Of a stretch of 64,000 nucleotides of DNA, positions 1-8,087 are shown piece after piece. The translations under genes were made by a program, and so were the position numbers. Below the pieces are notes generated by a model, which was not told the DNA's origin, made no database searches, and saw nothing but the letters and a program-made list of their open reading frames with translations. The DNA lies in contig NZ_JACHWN010000007.1 in NCBI RefSeq assembly GCF_014191375.1, positions 124,001 to 188,000 of the forward strand. The letters run 5' to 3'. This DNA comes from Mesorhizobium sp. RMAD-H1 (lineage in GTDB: Bacteria > Pseudomonadota > Alphaproteobacteria > Rhizobiales > Rhizobiaceae). Each line of letters begins with the position of its first letter. Within the stretch, counting starts at the first letter, position 1.

Positions 1-67
1 ATAGACTAGGACGCGCGTGCTCGTTCCTCTGGCACCGATCGTTCGAGGCTCCGCAGCGGAGGCCAAC

Positions 68-1042
68 TTGCCGATCAACCCCAATCTCAATACCCTTGCC
101 TATTTCGAGGCGGTCGCCCGTACTGGCCGTGTATCGCTGGCAGCGGCCGAATTGGGGGTTTCCACGGCAGCCGTCAGCCAGCAGTTGAAGCAGTTGGAAG
201 AACAGTGGGGCGTGCGGCTTTTTCGGCGCAATGACCGTCGGTTGGCCCTGACAATCGATGGCGAAATGTTGTTCCAGACAACAACAATGGCCTTCCGCAT
301 GATCCGCGGCGCACGTTCCGCGGTTCTGCGCCAGCACAATAGCCGGCAACTGAACATCAGATCGAGCCCAAGCTTTGCCGTACGCTGGCTGACGCCACGT
401 CTGAAGGGCTTCCTGGATGCCAATCCAGAGTGGGGGGTGCGGGTGGATGCGACGCCTGAGTTCTCCAATTTCGAGACCGAAGTCGTTGACCTCGATCTCC
501 GCTATGGATCCGGCAATTGGGAGAAGCTCCACACCGAATGCATCATCAATGATTTTGTGCTGCCGATGTGCAGCCCCAGCTATCGCGACAAGCTACATGC
601 GTTCAGCGAAAATCCCATTTTACAGCTTTCACAGGCGCGGCTCATTCATTCCGTCAAGGCCCTCTATCAGTGGGATGTTTGGCTGCTGGTTCATGGCATA
701 GACACGCCGACCGAACAGGCCCCGCTTCGCTTCGACCGCTCGTCCATGGCGATCCAGCTTGCTCGCGATGGTGCCGGCGTGGTGCTCGATTCTGCAACCC
801 TCGCCCAGGAGGATCTGGAACGCGGAACGCTGGTTCCTTTGTCCACCACGTTCGAAGTCGTCGAGTTTCCAGCCTACTGGATTGTCTGCCCAAACCGCCA
901 TACGAACCGACGGCCCGTGCGCCTTTTCACCGACTGGATTCGCGACGAAGGCGCCAAGTTCGACCAATTCGCGCGCTCGCTTCTCGTTAACCTGGGTTGC
1001 TCGTTGCGCATCGCCCACGAGGGGGAACCCGGCCTGTTATAA
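68..1042 (+). CDS. LysR-family transcriptional regulator (GcvA-like)
   Basis: DNA-binding regulator of the LysR family. An N-terminal winged helix-turn-helix (about residues 8-65, with the pattern SLAAAELGVSTAAVSQQLKQL) is followed by a LysR substrate-binding domain containing the SxSFAVRWLTPRL segment typical of GcvA-like members. About 324 residues, a normal family length. I chose the TTG at 68 because GGAGG (58-62) sits 5 nt upstream and the helix-turn-helix then starts near residue 8. A GTG at 17 in the same frame would add 17 residues, and a stop at 2-4 closes the frame upstream, so the gene is complete. No obvious partner gene is adjacent and the effector is unknown. Confidence 0.9.
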   Translation: MPINPNLNTLAYFEAVARTGRVSLAAAELGVSTAAVSQQLKQLEEQWGVRLFRRNDRRLALTIDGEMLFQTTTMAFRMIRGARSAVLRQHNSRQLNIRSSPSFAVRWLTPRLKGFLDANPEWGVRVDATPEFSNFETEVVDLDLRYGSGNWEKLHTECIINDFVLPMCSPSYRDKLHAFSENPILQLSQARLIHSVKALYQWDVWLLVHGIDTPTEQAPLRFDRSSMAIQLARDGAGVVLDSATLAQEDLERGTLVPLSTTFEVVEFPAYWIVCPNRHTNRRPVRLFTDWIRDEGAKFDQFARSLLVNLGCSLRIAHEGEPGLL

Positions 1043-1455
1043 CACCGCGTAGAGATGATGGAGGCATCCGCGAGATGAGTTTCGCTCTCCATCCCTCTTA
1101 GACTGCCGTATGCTCTGTGACTCAGACCCTTTCCAAGGCAATGGCAATTGCCCTCCCCGCCTTCGATACACATCGTGGCCAGCGCATGTTTCCCGCCATT
1201 AAGCGACAGTTCCAACGCGATACCGGCCGGTCGCCTGTGGAGCTGCCGCACCGTATCGTTTTCGCTTAACGCAGTCGGGGAATGGCGCTTCAGCGCCGAC
1301 GCTGTAACCTTCGGAGATGCTGCTCCGCTCGAAATGAACAAATCGAACTGCTGCGTCATTCGACTATCCCGGGCCATTCTCGATACGACTCTCCGGGCTG
1401 CACTGTCCGGCAAATCCGCTATAAGCCATCCGCTCGAACAAATCAGGAAGGAATC
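1043..1455. other. Non-coding stretch without a recognisable gene
   Basis: No frame on either strand shows a recognisable family. A short rightward frame (1141-1269, 42 codons) and longer leftward frames exist, but neither has a ribosome binding site or protein-like composition. The stretch presumably carries the promoter of the small gene starting at 1456. Confidence 0.4.
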
Positions 1456-1662
1456 ATGGAAACCGTGGAAATCAGCAACCGTAGCGACTTCGCCCTGTGG
1501 GCGATCCAGCGCGCGCAGGAAATCGTGACAGAAGAAGGCGCCGCCTTTGCGATGGCCGCTCGCGACATGGATGAGGAAACATTGGCGAAGACCGCGGCGG
1601 CGCTTGGCAAGGCCATCAGTGAGGCGATGCTCGAAGTCTTCGATGGACTCATAGGGGAGTAA
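1456..1662 (+). CDS. Small acidic hypothetical protein (68 aa)
   Basis: Unrecognised small protein. The start at 1456 is supported by a strong purine-rich ribosome binding site (AGGAAGGAA, about 1446-1453) just upstream of METVEISNRSDFALWAIQRA. The sequence is acidic and almost entirely helix-forming, with no cysteines, no membrane segment and no signal peptide, so a cytosolic helical protein is likely. It stands alone between a LysR gene and a leftward module, with no clear operon partner. I cannot assign a function; a small accessory or DNA-associated protein is possible. Confidence 0.55.
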   Translation: METVEISNRSDFALWAIQRAQEIVTEEGAAFAMAARDMDEETLAKTAAALGKAISEAMLEVFDGLIGE

Positions 1663-1952
1663 GTTCAATCGAACAGATGTTCCCCCGCCAACGACCTCGG
1701 CGCGACGACTGCCATTTCGGCGCACTCAACGACGTATGAGGATGCCAGAGCGCCATATTACGAGAACCGCGATCGCCGATCAGGGCCGCATTGGGGCCGA
1801 GACGGCGACTGGCTGCCAGGTCTTGAACGGATCTGAACCGTCGGCCCCCTAAATGATTCGTCTAAGGCGTTAATTTATCTGTTATCTTAAAACTAGGTGG
1901 GCGGAGACTAATGTCTGGGTCGAATGTTGAGAGCGCTGACCAATCGGCTGGG

Positions 1953-2655
1953 TCAAACACCGCGTTGCAGGTATATGTCTCCTATGACATCCACTCGCTC
2001 CATCGCGGTATCCGCAAGGTCGCTCGATGCAAGCTCCAGGGCGCTTCGATCATCATGCTCACCGATAGAAGGCGGGACCCTTCCCGAAAGAAAAGCTAGT
2101 TGACCTTCGGGGGTAACTCGGCCCAAAAACCGTCGGTAGCGACAAGAAGTCGAGCGAATTTGTTATCGAAGTTCCGGAAAGCAGGGGGCATGAACTCGCG
2201 GGACCGAAAGCTGCGCGTCAGTAAGTGCCGCGAGCGCTCCTTCGCCAGCTGTTCGACGGGATGTCCGCGAGAGCGTTGGCGAGCGTGTCCGGCGCTGTCA
2301 GCCAGTTGATCGCTCCGCCATCGACGAACGTGCCGAGGATGCAATCGCCCGCATAGCCGACGAGGCAAGGGTGCTGCGGTTGCACGACAACAATCATGTA
2401 GCTTGCCGAGGAACGCGCAAATTTCCCGGCCAATGAACCGTGGATGTGCTGCAGTTGTCCGGATAGATTGCCCCCATCCACAGTCCCGCTCGTGCTGGCA
2501 AACCAGTCGACGATATTGTGGACCAGACATTGGGCGAGCTGGCCGTCAGCCACGACAGCCAGAAGGGAGTCGCCAGCCAACCCTATGCCCGCGCAATCCC
2601 GGTTGTCCTTGGTCCTGTTGCCGCCCTGGCTTTGCCATCGAATGCTAATCCGCAT
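1953..2655 (-). pseudogene. PP2C-like protein phosphatase, two frameshifts
   Basis: Metal-dependent PP2C-type Ser/Thr phosphatase, readable only across three frames. Frame one starts at ATG 2655 (MRISIRW), contains TKDNRD, a LAVVADG metal-binding Asp-Gly and a YAGDC strand, and ends out of frame after NALADIP. Frame two resumes with VEQLAKERSRHLLTRSF and LVATDGFW. Frame three gives EGQLAFLSG, then DDRSALEL, the C-terminal metal-binding motif, and stops at 1953. Adding one base at each of two G runs (2258-2260 and 2109-2113) restores a 705-nt frame of 234 residues. Both lesions are single-base losses in homopolymers, so consensus error is as possible as real decay. The start codon overlaps the stop of the nucleotidyltransferase gene (ATG at 2655, TAG ending at 2645), indicating translational coupling. 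Confidence 0.75.
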
Positions 2656-3355
2656 TGTCACCATCGTGCTTGCTAATTGCGGCAAAGCGTTTCTTGACGA
2701 CGGCTGCGCGTCCCTGCTGTCGAAGGTTGCCGTCTAGGAAATCGTCGAAATCCGGGTGGCCGAGGAAATCTCGAAAACCCTGGCCGATAAACACCCTGAC
2801 CTCTGCGGGTGCCGCGGCGATCTCTTCTACGAGATCGGGGCGCCCATCCACGATCAGCAGGATGTCTTCGGCATCTCGGCTCATGAAGAGGTCGTTCTGG
2901 CCGCGCCCGGCAAAAGCCTCGAGCTTGGTTGCCACGAACATGACGGGCGTGAGAATCTTGATATCGAGGCCAGTATCCAATGTGCTGGTAACCGCGGTCT
3001 CGATGCCGGCCGCATACCAACGATTGCTGAAACCGAGGATCGTTTCGTCATCAGGCATGAAGTCTACCTTCAATGGCCCAAGCCGCATTCGGCAGATCAC
3101 AGCTTCGTCGGCCGCCTCCATGAAGCCCTTAAGTCGCAGGTCGTCCTGGAGGGCGGCCCATTCCGCATGCCCGGCGAGATCGACAATGAGGTCTATATCG
3201 TCTGTCGCCCTGACGTCTTCGAGCGTAATCGGGTCGGTGATGAAGAGCGCCGTCGTGCATCCGCCTACGAAAACCAACCGGTCGCGCAAATCGTCACCGA
3301 GCGCGGTCGCTACCGCCTTGAGCATGTCCAGCAACTGTGCACGGATCGCCGTCAT
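2645..3355 (-). CDS. AbiEii-like nucleotidyltransferase
   Basis: Nucleotidyltransferase-fold protein, 236 aa. FVGGCTTALFI (about residues 29-39) matches the GG motif and ATDDIDLIVD (about 51-60) carries the paired acidic residues that bind metal in DNA polymerase beta-like transferases. This layout resembles AbiEii toxins of type IV toxin-antitoxin and abortive-infection systems, which are known to transfer nucleotides to RNA. The third acidic residue may lie in LKVDFMPDDE (about 94-103). The start overlaps the upstream winged-helix gene by ATGA (3352-3355), and the downstream phosphatase start overlaps its stop, so the three genes form one coupled operon. A toxin role is inferred from family and context only; a housekeeping nucleotidyltransferase is the alternative. 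Confidence 0.75.
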   Translation of the reverse strand: MTAIRAQLLDMLKAVATALGDDLRDRLVFVGGCTTALFITDPITLEDVRATDDIDLIVDLAGHAEWAALQDDLRLKGFMEAADEAVICRMRLGPLKVDFMPDDETILGFSNRWYAAGIETAVTSTLDTGLDIKILTPVMFVATKLEAFAGRGQNDLFMSRDAEDILLIVDGRPDLVEEIAAAPAEVRVFIGQGFRDFLGHPDFDDFLDGNLRQQGRAAVVKKRFAAISKHDGDNAD

Positions 3356-3921
3356 CTGTGCAAAAGCTTCAATGAGAGGTGCTTAGTGGCAAGTCCGACT
3401 TCACGCTGGTTTCCGAGCCTTATCGCGTCCACCAGTGCAAGATATTCGTAGAGATGCTCATCCTTCATAACGGCTTCCGGAACGCTCTTGAAAAGTGGTT
3501 CGACGGACTGACCCATTTCCCTTCCTTCTGCATAAGGCCACACGTAATTATAGCTGCCGGCGCTAACCAGAAGGTCTCGCAACATCGGAGCTGCAAATGC
3601 CGTCGGTAAACCACGCTGCATTGAGCCTGGCGAAGCTGGAAAAACGAATTTTACCCCGTGCACGATGAAGTCGAAGAGATTTTTCCGGCGGGGCCGGGGC
3701 TCGTTAAGATCATTGTCCCGCCGGGCTATGCCGGACGCAACGCTTCTGTTGATTGACAGGCCGATCTCGGATTTGCTGATTCCGAGTAGGGCCTCTAGAT
3801 TGCGGACGGAGTACGGGTCACCTCCGACAGCTTCAGCCCGGAGCCGACCGGCACCCTTTTCCATTTCCTGATCCTGCAAGCTGATAAGCTTCAGCAAGAC
3901 GACGATATCCTGGCTTTTCAT
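3352..3921 (-). CDS. Winged-helix DNA-binding protein, first gene of the nucleotidyltransferase operon
   Basis: Protein of 189 aa whose N-terminal half looks like a helix-turn-helix or winged helix: VRNLEALLGISKSEIGLSINR (about residues 39-59) reads as a recognition-helix pair. The remainder is a mixed alpha/beta domain I do not recognise. It is the promoter-proximal gene of a leftward operon and ends in an ATGA overlap with the nucleotidyltransferase. In AbiE-type pairs the first gene is a winged-helix antitoxin that represses its own promoter; this protein is in the same place and of similar size, so I infer a regulator or antitoxin. I see no clear similarity to AbiEi itself. Confidence 0.55.
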   Translation of the reverse strand: MKSQDIVVLLKLISLQDQEMEKGAGRLRAEAVGGDPYSVRNLEALLGISKSEIGLSINRSVASGIARRDNDLNEPRPRRKNLFDFIVHGVKFVFPASPGSMQRGLPTAFAAPMLRDLLVSAGSYNYVWPYAEGREMGQSVEPLFKSVPEAVMKDEHLYEYLALVDAIRLGNQREVGLATKHLSLKLLHR

Positions 3922-4585
3922 CTATCTGTCCATTGTCCAAGGACTAGGGACAGTAAGCCTCGGTTGGTCTATTTGTCAAAGACAATTTGCACGCATCAAT
4001 GTATACCCTTGCACCACGGGCGAGTTGTGGAAGATGAATATCTGATTGGTGATCGCCTGCCAGATCACATGCGAATGCGGGCCGATGAGCAGGGTCGGCC
4101 CTATCCACGTCCATGCCGACGCCCAATCCGGCGCGCGATGCAGAGAACTGCCCTGCTTGGCGTCGCATGTTAATGCAATGAATTTCGCATGGTCTTAAAG
4201 AGATTCGAACTATAAACTCCGGTGTTTCACTAACGACGGCAGGGTCGCGCAGTTTGCGGTCGTTGGCGCTGCCCGGAGTGACCACCTGGGACAGAAAGTC
4301 ATCCACTGCCAATCCGGTGTACTACACGAACTTGCTGAAGCAGCGCCTAGGCCTTCGCCTCGCCCTCGGCGCAGAACGCCACAGACTTGGCTTAAGCGAC
4401 CTCTTAAGCGATCGGATCGGAGATCAGGAGCCACAACCGAGCGGCGAACTGGCGCTTGACGCGGCGATGGTACCTGATACCAATGAACACATGGCAAGAT
4501 GCACAGCACCAGTAAATGGCCATCGCACAGCGAGCGGCAGAGCGGACTGCCCCGCATGTGGTGGTCGCTATCGCGGCTATAGCAA
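3922..4585. other. Gene-free stretch, probably decayed DNA
   Basis: Open frames on both strands exist (for example leftward 3944-4312 and 4210-4707) but none has a ribosome binding site or a recognisable motif. It lies between the winged-helix gene start and an adenylyltransferase pseudogene. The first part should hold the promoter of the winged-helix/nucleotidyltransferase operon. The rest looks like degraded accessory sequence; no insertion-sequence ends were recognised. Confidence 0.4.
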
Positions 4586-5338
4586 CTACGGGTCGTCATG
4601 TGCCCGGCGCGCATCCTGCATGTCGAAGCGACCGAACGTCTCCTGAAGCTCGGTCCACGTCGCGCCGTCCGTCCAAGAGCGAATTCCCTTGCCGATGTGT
4701 CAGACATCGGCCGTCCCGCCGCTTCGGGCCAGCGCGTGCCATTCCATCATCTCCAGAAGCAGCTCCTTCATAGTCCAGTCGCGTTGCTTCACCTGATAGA
4801 GTTCGCCGCGAGCCAGATAGCGGGGGACGTGGAAGGCCTCGAACCAGAATTCCTCGACACGTTCGTGAAAGCGCGCTTCCGAAGGAAAAGGCCGGACGGG
4901 GACCGCAAAGCCGGAGGCTGGCAACGTCTTCCCCATCTCATCCTTGTCGAGAAGGACCCTATAACCCTGCTCGTAGAGCGGATCGAGGCCGGCCGCACCC
5001 AACATGCTCTCCAAACGCCGAACCCCGGCAAGCGTGAAATCGACCGTGATTCCGCCCTCGTAAATCACGAGCCGGGTTGACCACTCCTGACCGTCCTCCG
5101 CGTCAAGGTGCAGGATCGTGATAGGATTGCCAATCTCATGTATCCAAGCGTCGGTCTCGATCAGCGTAGCCGGATCACGCACCACAATTTCGATATTGAG
5201 ATCAGAAAATTCGTCCGAGAGGCCATCGCGTCGAACAAGCGAACCCGTCTGCACGAGCGCCCGTACATCATCCTGCACGGTGGCCCATGCACGGATGGAA
5301 GCTAGAAGCGCGCATCGTTTGATTTCTATGTTGGTCAC
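4586..5338 (-). pseudogene. Aminoglycoside 6-adenylyltransferase-like gene with in-frame stop
   Basis: Resembles ANT(6)/streptomycin adenylyltransferases, which adenylylate aminoglycosides with ATP. A GTG at 5338 preceded by AAGGA gives MTNIEIKRCALLASI; the nucleotidyltransferase motif follows (LVQTGSLVRRDGLSDEFSDLNIEIVV, shown here only as a region, about residues 29-54) and ends in the family's LEMMEWHA segment. A TGA at 4700-4702 interrupts the frame exactly where a tryptophan codon would fit (GGTADV-stop-HIGKGIRSW). Family-like sequence continues in the same frame (TWTELQETFGRFDMQDARR) until TAG at 4586, and the expected C-terminal helix is not found there. I call it a pseudogene. A truncated 212-aa product is still possible, and the family also has members with unknown substrates. 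Confidence 0.75.
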
Positions 5339-5777
5339 GGTGTTCCTTAGAACTGTCGTAAATTCTAAAAACCTGCGACACATTTTGTCTGTATTTTATG
5401 TTCGGTTCATGGTGCTGCAAACAGCCCGGTGAACGGCTGAAGCGGGGTCGGTTCCTGCCCGATCATCGATGAGAAATCTTGAACGTCTCAAGGGGGGAAG
5501 GGGACTGTCTGCTTCCGAGCGACCACCTATCACAGCAGACCCATTCATCATCGGGATGGCACCGGTACTGTCATGCCTTTTGGTCAAGCTGCTGAAGAAG
5601 CCCCGTCTCCCAAGCCAGATCAGGGTCGCCCCCATGCCGAGACGGGCGACGGCAACTCGTCCACCCACCGCACGCTCCAAACATCATTTGTGACGCCGCC
5701 AATTAGCCGCTCCAGACGGCTCACGTCTCTCCCAAAATGTTCAGTGCTTCCCAAGCCGTCCCAACACTATCCAGGCG
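5339..5777. other. Gene-free stretch beside truncated genes
   Basis: No family is recognisable in any frame. Short frames such as leftward 5396-5680 lack start signals. The stretch separates the adenylyltransferase pseudogene from a truncated kinase-like fragment and fits the general decay seen between 2 and 6.2 kb. Confidence 0.35.
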
Positions 5778-6030
5778 TCAGCCCAGTTGAGCAAGGATAT
5801 CGTCGACGACGCTCGGGACCGTTCCGGTCGTGTCGATACTAATCCCGGCGGGAAAGTGTTCGTTGTTCCTATGGTAGCGTACAATCACCGCACGCTCGTC
5901 CGGCGCGAAACCCGGCTCATTTGGCCGCCCGTCCAATCGTCTGTTCAACGTCTCGACATCGATGTCGAGCACAAGAACCATGTCGAACAAGTCTAGGAAC
6001 TTATGGAAATTGCGGGAGCCGCCCCTGCAT
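5778..6030 (-). pseudogene. C-terminal fragment of a P-loop nucleotide kinase-like protein
   Basis: The leftward frame reads GGSRNFHKFLDLFDMVLVLD, then VETLNRRLDGRPNEPGF and a terminal IDTTGTVPSVVDDILAQL, stopping at 5778. This matches the C-terminal half of small AAA/shikimate-kinase-like ATPases in rhizobia, where a similar GGSRNF...FVLDVD...LNRRL order occurs. The N-terminal P-loop half is absent: upstream of about 6013-6030 the DNA instead encodes the start of an NmrA-like protein in another frame. No ribosome binding site precedes the fragment, so it is unlikely to be made as a functional protein. Confidence 0.65.
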
Positions 6031-6175
6031 CTCGCAGCGCGATTGAAGCCGGTCCTACGGGATCACGTACAAGTGCGCGAACAGGCCATCCCGCCTTCAG
6101 TAAGGCTTTTGCAACCGATCCTCCCTGTCGCCCGGTTGCGCCGAAAACCAGAACTGGATGTTTATCATTAGTCAT
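6013..6175 (-). pseudogene. N-terminal fragment of an NmrA-like NAD(P)-binding protein
   Basis: A normal start (ATG 6175, with GAGGG upstream) begins MTNDKHPVLVFGATGRQGGS, where GATGRQGGS is the nucleotide-binding loop of NmrA-type atypical short-chain dehydrogenases, followed by VAKALLKAGWPVRALVRDP. Similarity ends near ALRDAGA (about 6015-6030), after which the frame runs into the kinase-like fragment and stops at 5993. Real NmrA proteins are about 290-320 residues, so only the first fifth remains. A deletion appears to have joined the 5' end of this gene to the 3' end of another. Confidence 0.7.
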
Positions 6176-6516
6176 TGAGAGCCCTCGTGTTGAACAAGGG
6201 CAATCCATATATACGATTATGAAACATCCGGAAGACGGCACATTTTGTAGCATCGGGCAGCTGATGAGGCAGCAAAAGCAGGAAAAAGACGGATGGCGGT
6301 AAAATTCGGCAACTCACAACCCGTCCAGCTTCGCCGAGGCAAAGAGCCCGCAACCGGAGCCCAGGCAAAGCCTGTCCTCCGGGTCGTCACGCGCACTGCC
6401 GCTTCGGTTTCTTGCCGGTCGAGGCGCATTGCCCTTCAGGACGGCCACGGACGTTATTGTCCCGCTCCCGGCTCCTCCCTATATGAGCCTCACGTTTACT
6501 TGAACAAGGAATGATC
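6176..6516. other. Divergent intergenic region
   Basis: Between the start of the NmrA-like remnant (leftward) and the Tim44-domain gene (rightward). It holds no recognisable coding sequence. It should carry the promoter of the Tim44-domain gene and the ancestral promoter of the truncated NmrA gene. Confidence 0.4.
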
Positions 6517-7521
6517 ATGACAACGATGCCCCGGGCCCGCTTTGCAACTCTCCTAGGAGGATTGATCCTGGCATTCTCCATGGTCGCCGTGGACCATGCC
6601 GAAGCGCGCCGCGGCGGCAGCTTCGGCAGCCGGGGCGCCCGCACGTTCCAGTCGGCGCCGCCGACCCGGACGGCACCGCAACCGGCCGCTCCCGTTGAGC
6701 GGTCGATGACGCCGAACACCGGCCAAAGCAATGCAGCCCGCCAGACGCCGGCGACGGCTTCCCGTCCCGGCTTCATGAACGGATTCGGCGGCTCGATGCT
6801 GCGCGGGCTGATGCTGGGAGGTCTTATAGGGCTTCTTCTCGGACACGGATTCGGCGGCATGGCCGGCATGCTCGGCTTCTTGCTCCAGGCGCTGCTGATC
6901 GGCGGTGTGGCCGTGCTGCTCATCAGAATGTTCCGCTCGCAATCAGCCCGTTCGCCTGCCCCTGCGATGGCCGGAAAATCCTCCGGTCCCGGCAGCTTCG
7001 CTCATCGCGAGGCTTCGGCTGATAATTTCCCCGGCAATCCTTCCCGCAATTCCAATGGCGCCGGATCCTTTGGCTTTTCGCGTCATTCGGATGCCGCGCT
7101 CCGCCCCGGCAATGCCGACGAGATCGGCCTGACACAGCGGGATCTCGACACGTTCGAACGCATGCTCGCAGAGGTGCAGGATGCCTTCGGGCGGGAGGAC
7201 CATGGCGATCTGCGTCGGTTGGCGACACCGGAAATGGTGTCCTATTTCTCCGAGGAACTGGCTGAGAACGCCAAGAACGGCGTGAGGAACGATGTTTCCG
7301 ACGTCAAGCTGTTGCAGGCGGATATCGCCGAAAGCTGGCGTGAGGGCGATCGCGATTACGCCACGGCGGCAATGCGCTACGCATCGCGGGACGTGCTCCT
7401 CGACCGTGCCAGTGGCAGCGTCGTGAAAGGGGATGACCAGCCGAGCGAAACGACCGAACTGTGGACCTTCACGCGGCAGAACGGCTCCGACTGGAAGCTT
7501 TCGGCAATCCAGGAAGTGTGA
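6517..7521 (+). CDS. Tim44-like domain membrane protein
   Basis: Protein of 334 aa anchored in the inner membrane. An N-terminal signal or membrane segment (LGGLILAFSMVAVDHAEA, residues about 11-28) is followed by a low-complexity Ala/Pro/Gly/Ser linker. A glycine-rich hydrophobic pair (MLRGLMLGGLIGLLLGHGFG and MLGFLLQALLIGGVAVLLI, about 100-145) comes next, then a C-terminal Tim44-like domain (about 205-334: TQRDLDTFERMLAEVQDAF ... ELWTFTRQNGSDWKLSAIQE). Start chosen at 6517 because AAGGA (6506-6510) lies 6 nt upstream; an ATG at 6511 is too close. In bacteria such proteins are of poorly known function; the mitochondrial relative tethers the import motor. It converges with the lipoprotein gene. 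Confidence 0.85.
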   Translation: MTTMPRARFATLLGGLILAFSMVAVDHAEARRGGSFGSRGARTFQSAPPTRTAPQPAAPVERSMTPNTGQSNAARQTPATASRPGFMNGFGGSMLRGLMLGGLIGLLLGHGFGGMAGMLGFLLQALLIGGVAVLLIRMFRSQSARSPAPAMAGKSSGPGSFAHREASADNFPGNPSRNSNGAGSFGFSRHSDAALRPGNADEIGLTQRDLDTFERMLAEVQDAFGREDHGDLRRLATPEMVSYFSEELAENAKNGVRNDVSDVKLLQADIAESWREGDRDYATAAMRYASRDVLLDRASGSVVKGDDQPSETTELWTFTRQNGSDWKLSAIQEV

Positions 7522-7553
7522 TCCACCCAAGCCAGCTGCCGGGACGCGTGAAC

Positions 7554-8087
7554 CTAGCGCGCCGGGCAGGCAATGTCGTTTCCCTGCGGAAGCTTTCCAT
7601 CGGGATGGCCCGCCAGTTCCGGATTGGGATCATAGAACGGACCGACCACCAGTGGCCGGTCCGGTAACACCGATTGGTCGGTATTGGAGACGAGTGTCGT
7701 CTCGACCCGCTGCAGCTCTTCGCCGTTCCCGTCCAGGATGCGGATCGTCACCTGATAGGGCCGATCGGCGACGATGCATTGGACGGGTGGGCTTTCGACG
7801 GTGATCTTGTCGAGCGCCGGCCAGATCGTCTGGCGTTTGGAGAGCGGCGGACCGCCGGCCGGGTTCTCGAATGCGGCATCGAATTCAGCGCCCTCCGGCA
7901 GCGGCCGCAGCTTGGCCAGCGTCACGAGATAGGTGGCGACGGCGTTGCGGTAGTTGAAGACGAAGAGCCTGCCATTGACTTCGACATAATTTTCCGCCGG
8001 CATGTCGCGGCAGCCGACAATCAGCGTCGCTGCCAGCACGAGGGCGCCCGCCCATCCCGCCATTTTCCTGTCCTCACTGCGGCGCAT
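7554..8087 (-). CDS. Putative lipoprotein / periplasmic protein of unknown function
   Basis: Protein of 177 aa. From ATG 8087 it begins MRRSEDRKMAGWAGALVLAA and reaches TLIVGCRDMP, a plausible lipobox (IVGC, lipidation Cys near residue 26), so an exported, membrane-tethered protein is likely. The mature part is beta-rich and contains paired cysteines (QCIV ... IACPAR) that could form a disulfide. I do not recognise a family. The start overlaps the CGNR gene stop by 14 nt, so the two genes are probably co-transcribed and coupled. Confidence 0.7.
   Translation of the reverse strand: MRRSEDRKMAGWAGALVLAATLIVGCRDMPAENYVEVNGRLFVFNYRNAVATYLVTLAKLRPLPEGAEFDAAFENPAGGPPLSKRQTIWPALDKITVESPPVQCIVADRPYQVTIRILDGNGEELQRVETTLVSNTDQSVLPDRPLVVGPFYDPNPELAGHPDGKLPQGNDIACPAR

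Noticed and set aside
874..1725. Leftward 283-codon open frame
   Set aside because: Overlaps the LysR gene and the small acidic gene on the other strand, has no ribosome binding site and no recognisable motif.
1911..2099. Rightward 62-codon frame resembling part of a SIS/RpiR-type domain
   Set aside because: It is antisense to the C-terminal part of the PP2C-like gene; the opposite strand encodes the expected DDRSALEL motif, so the apparent similarity is a shadow.
3922..6175. Insertion sequence or transposon remnant in the decayed region
   Set aside because: Looked for transposase motifs and terminal inverted repeats with target duplications; none could be supported.
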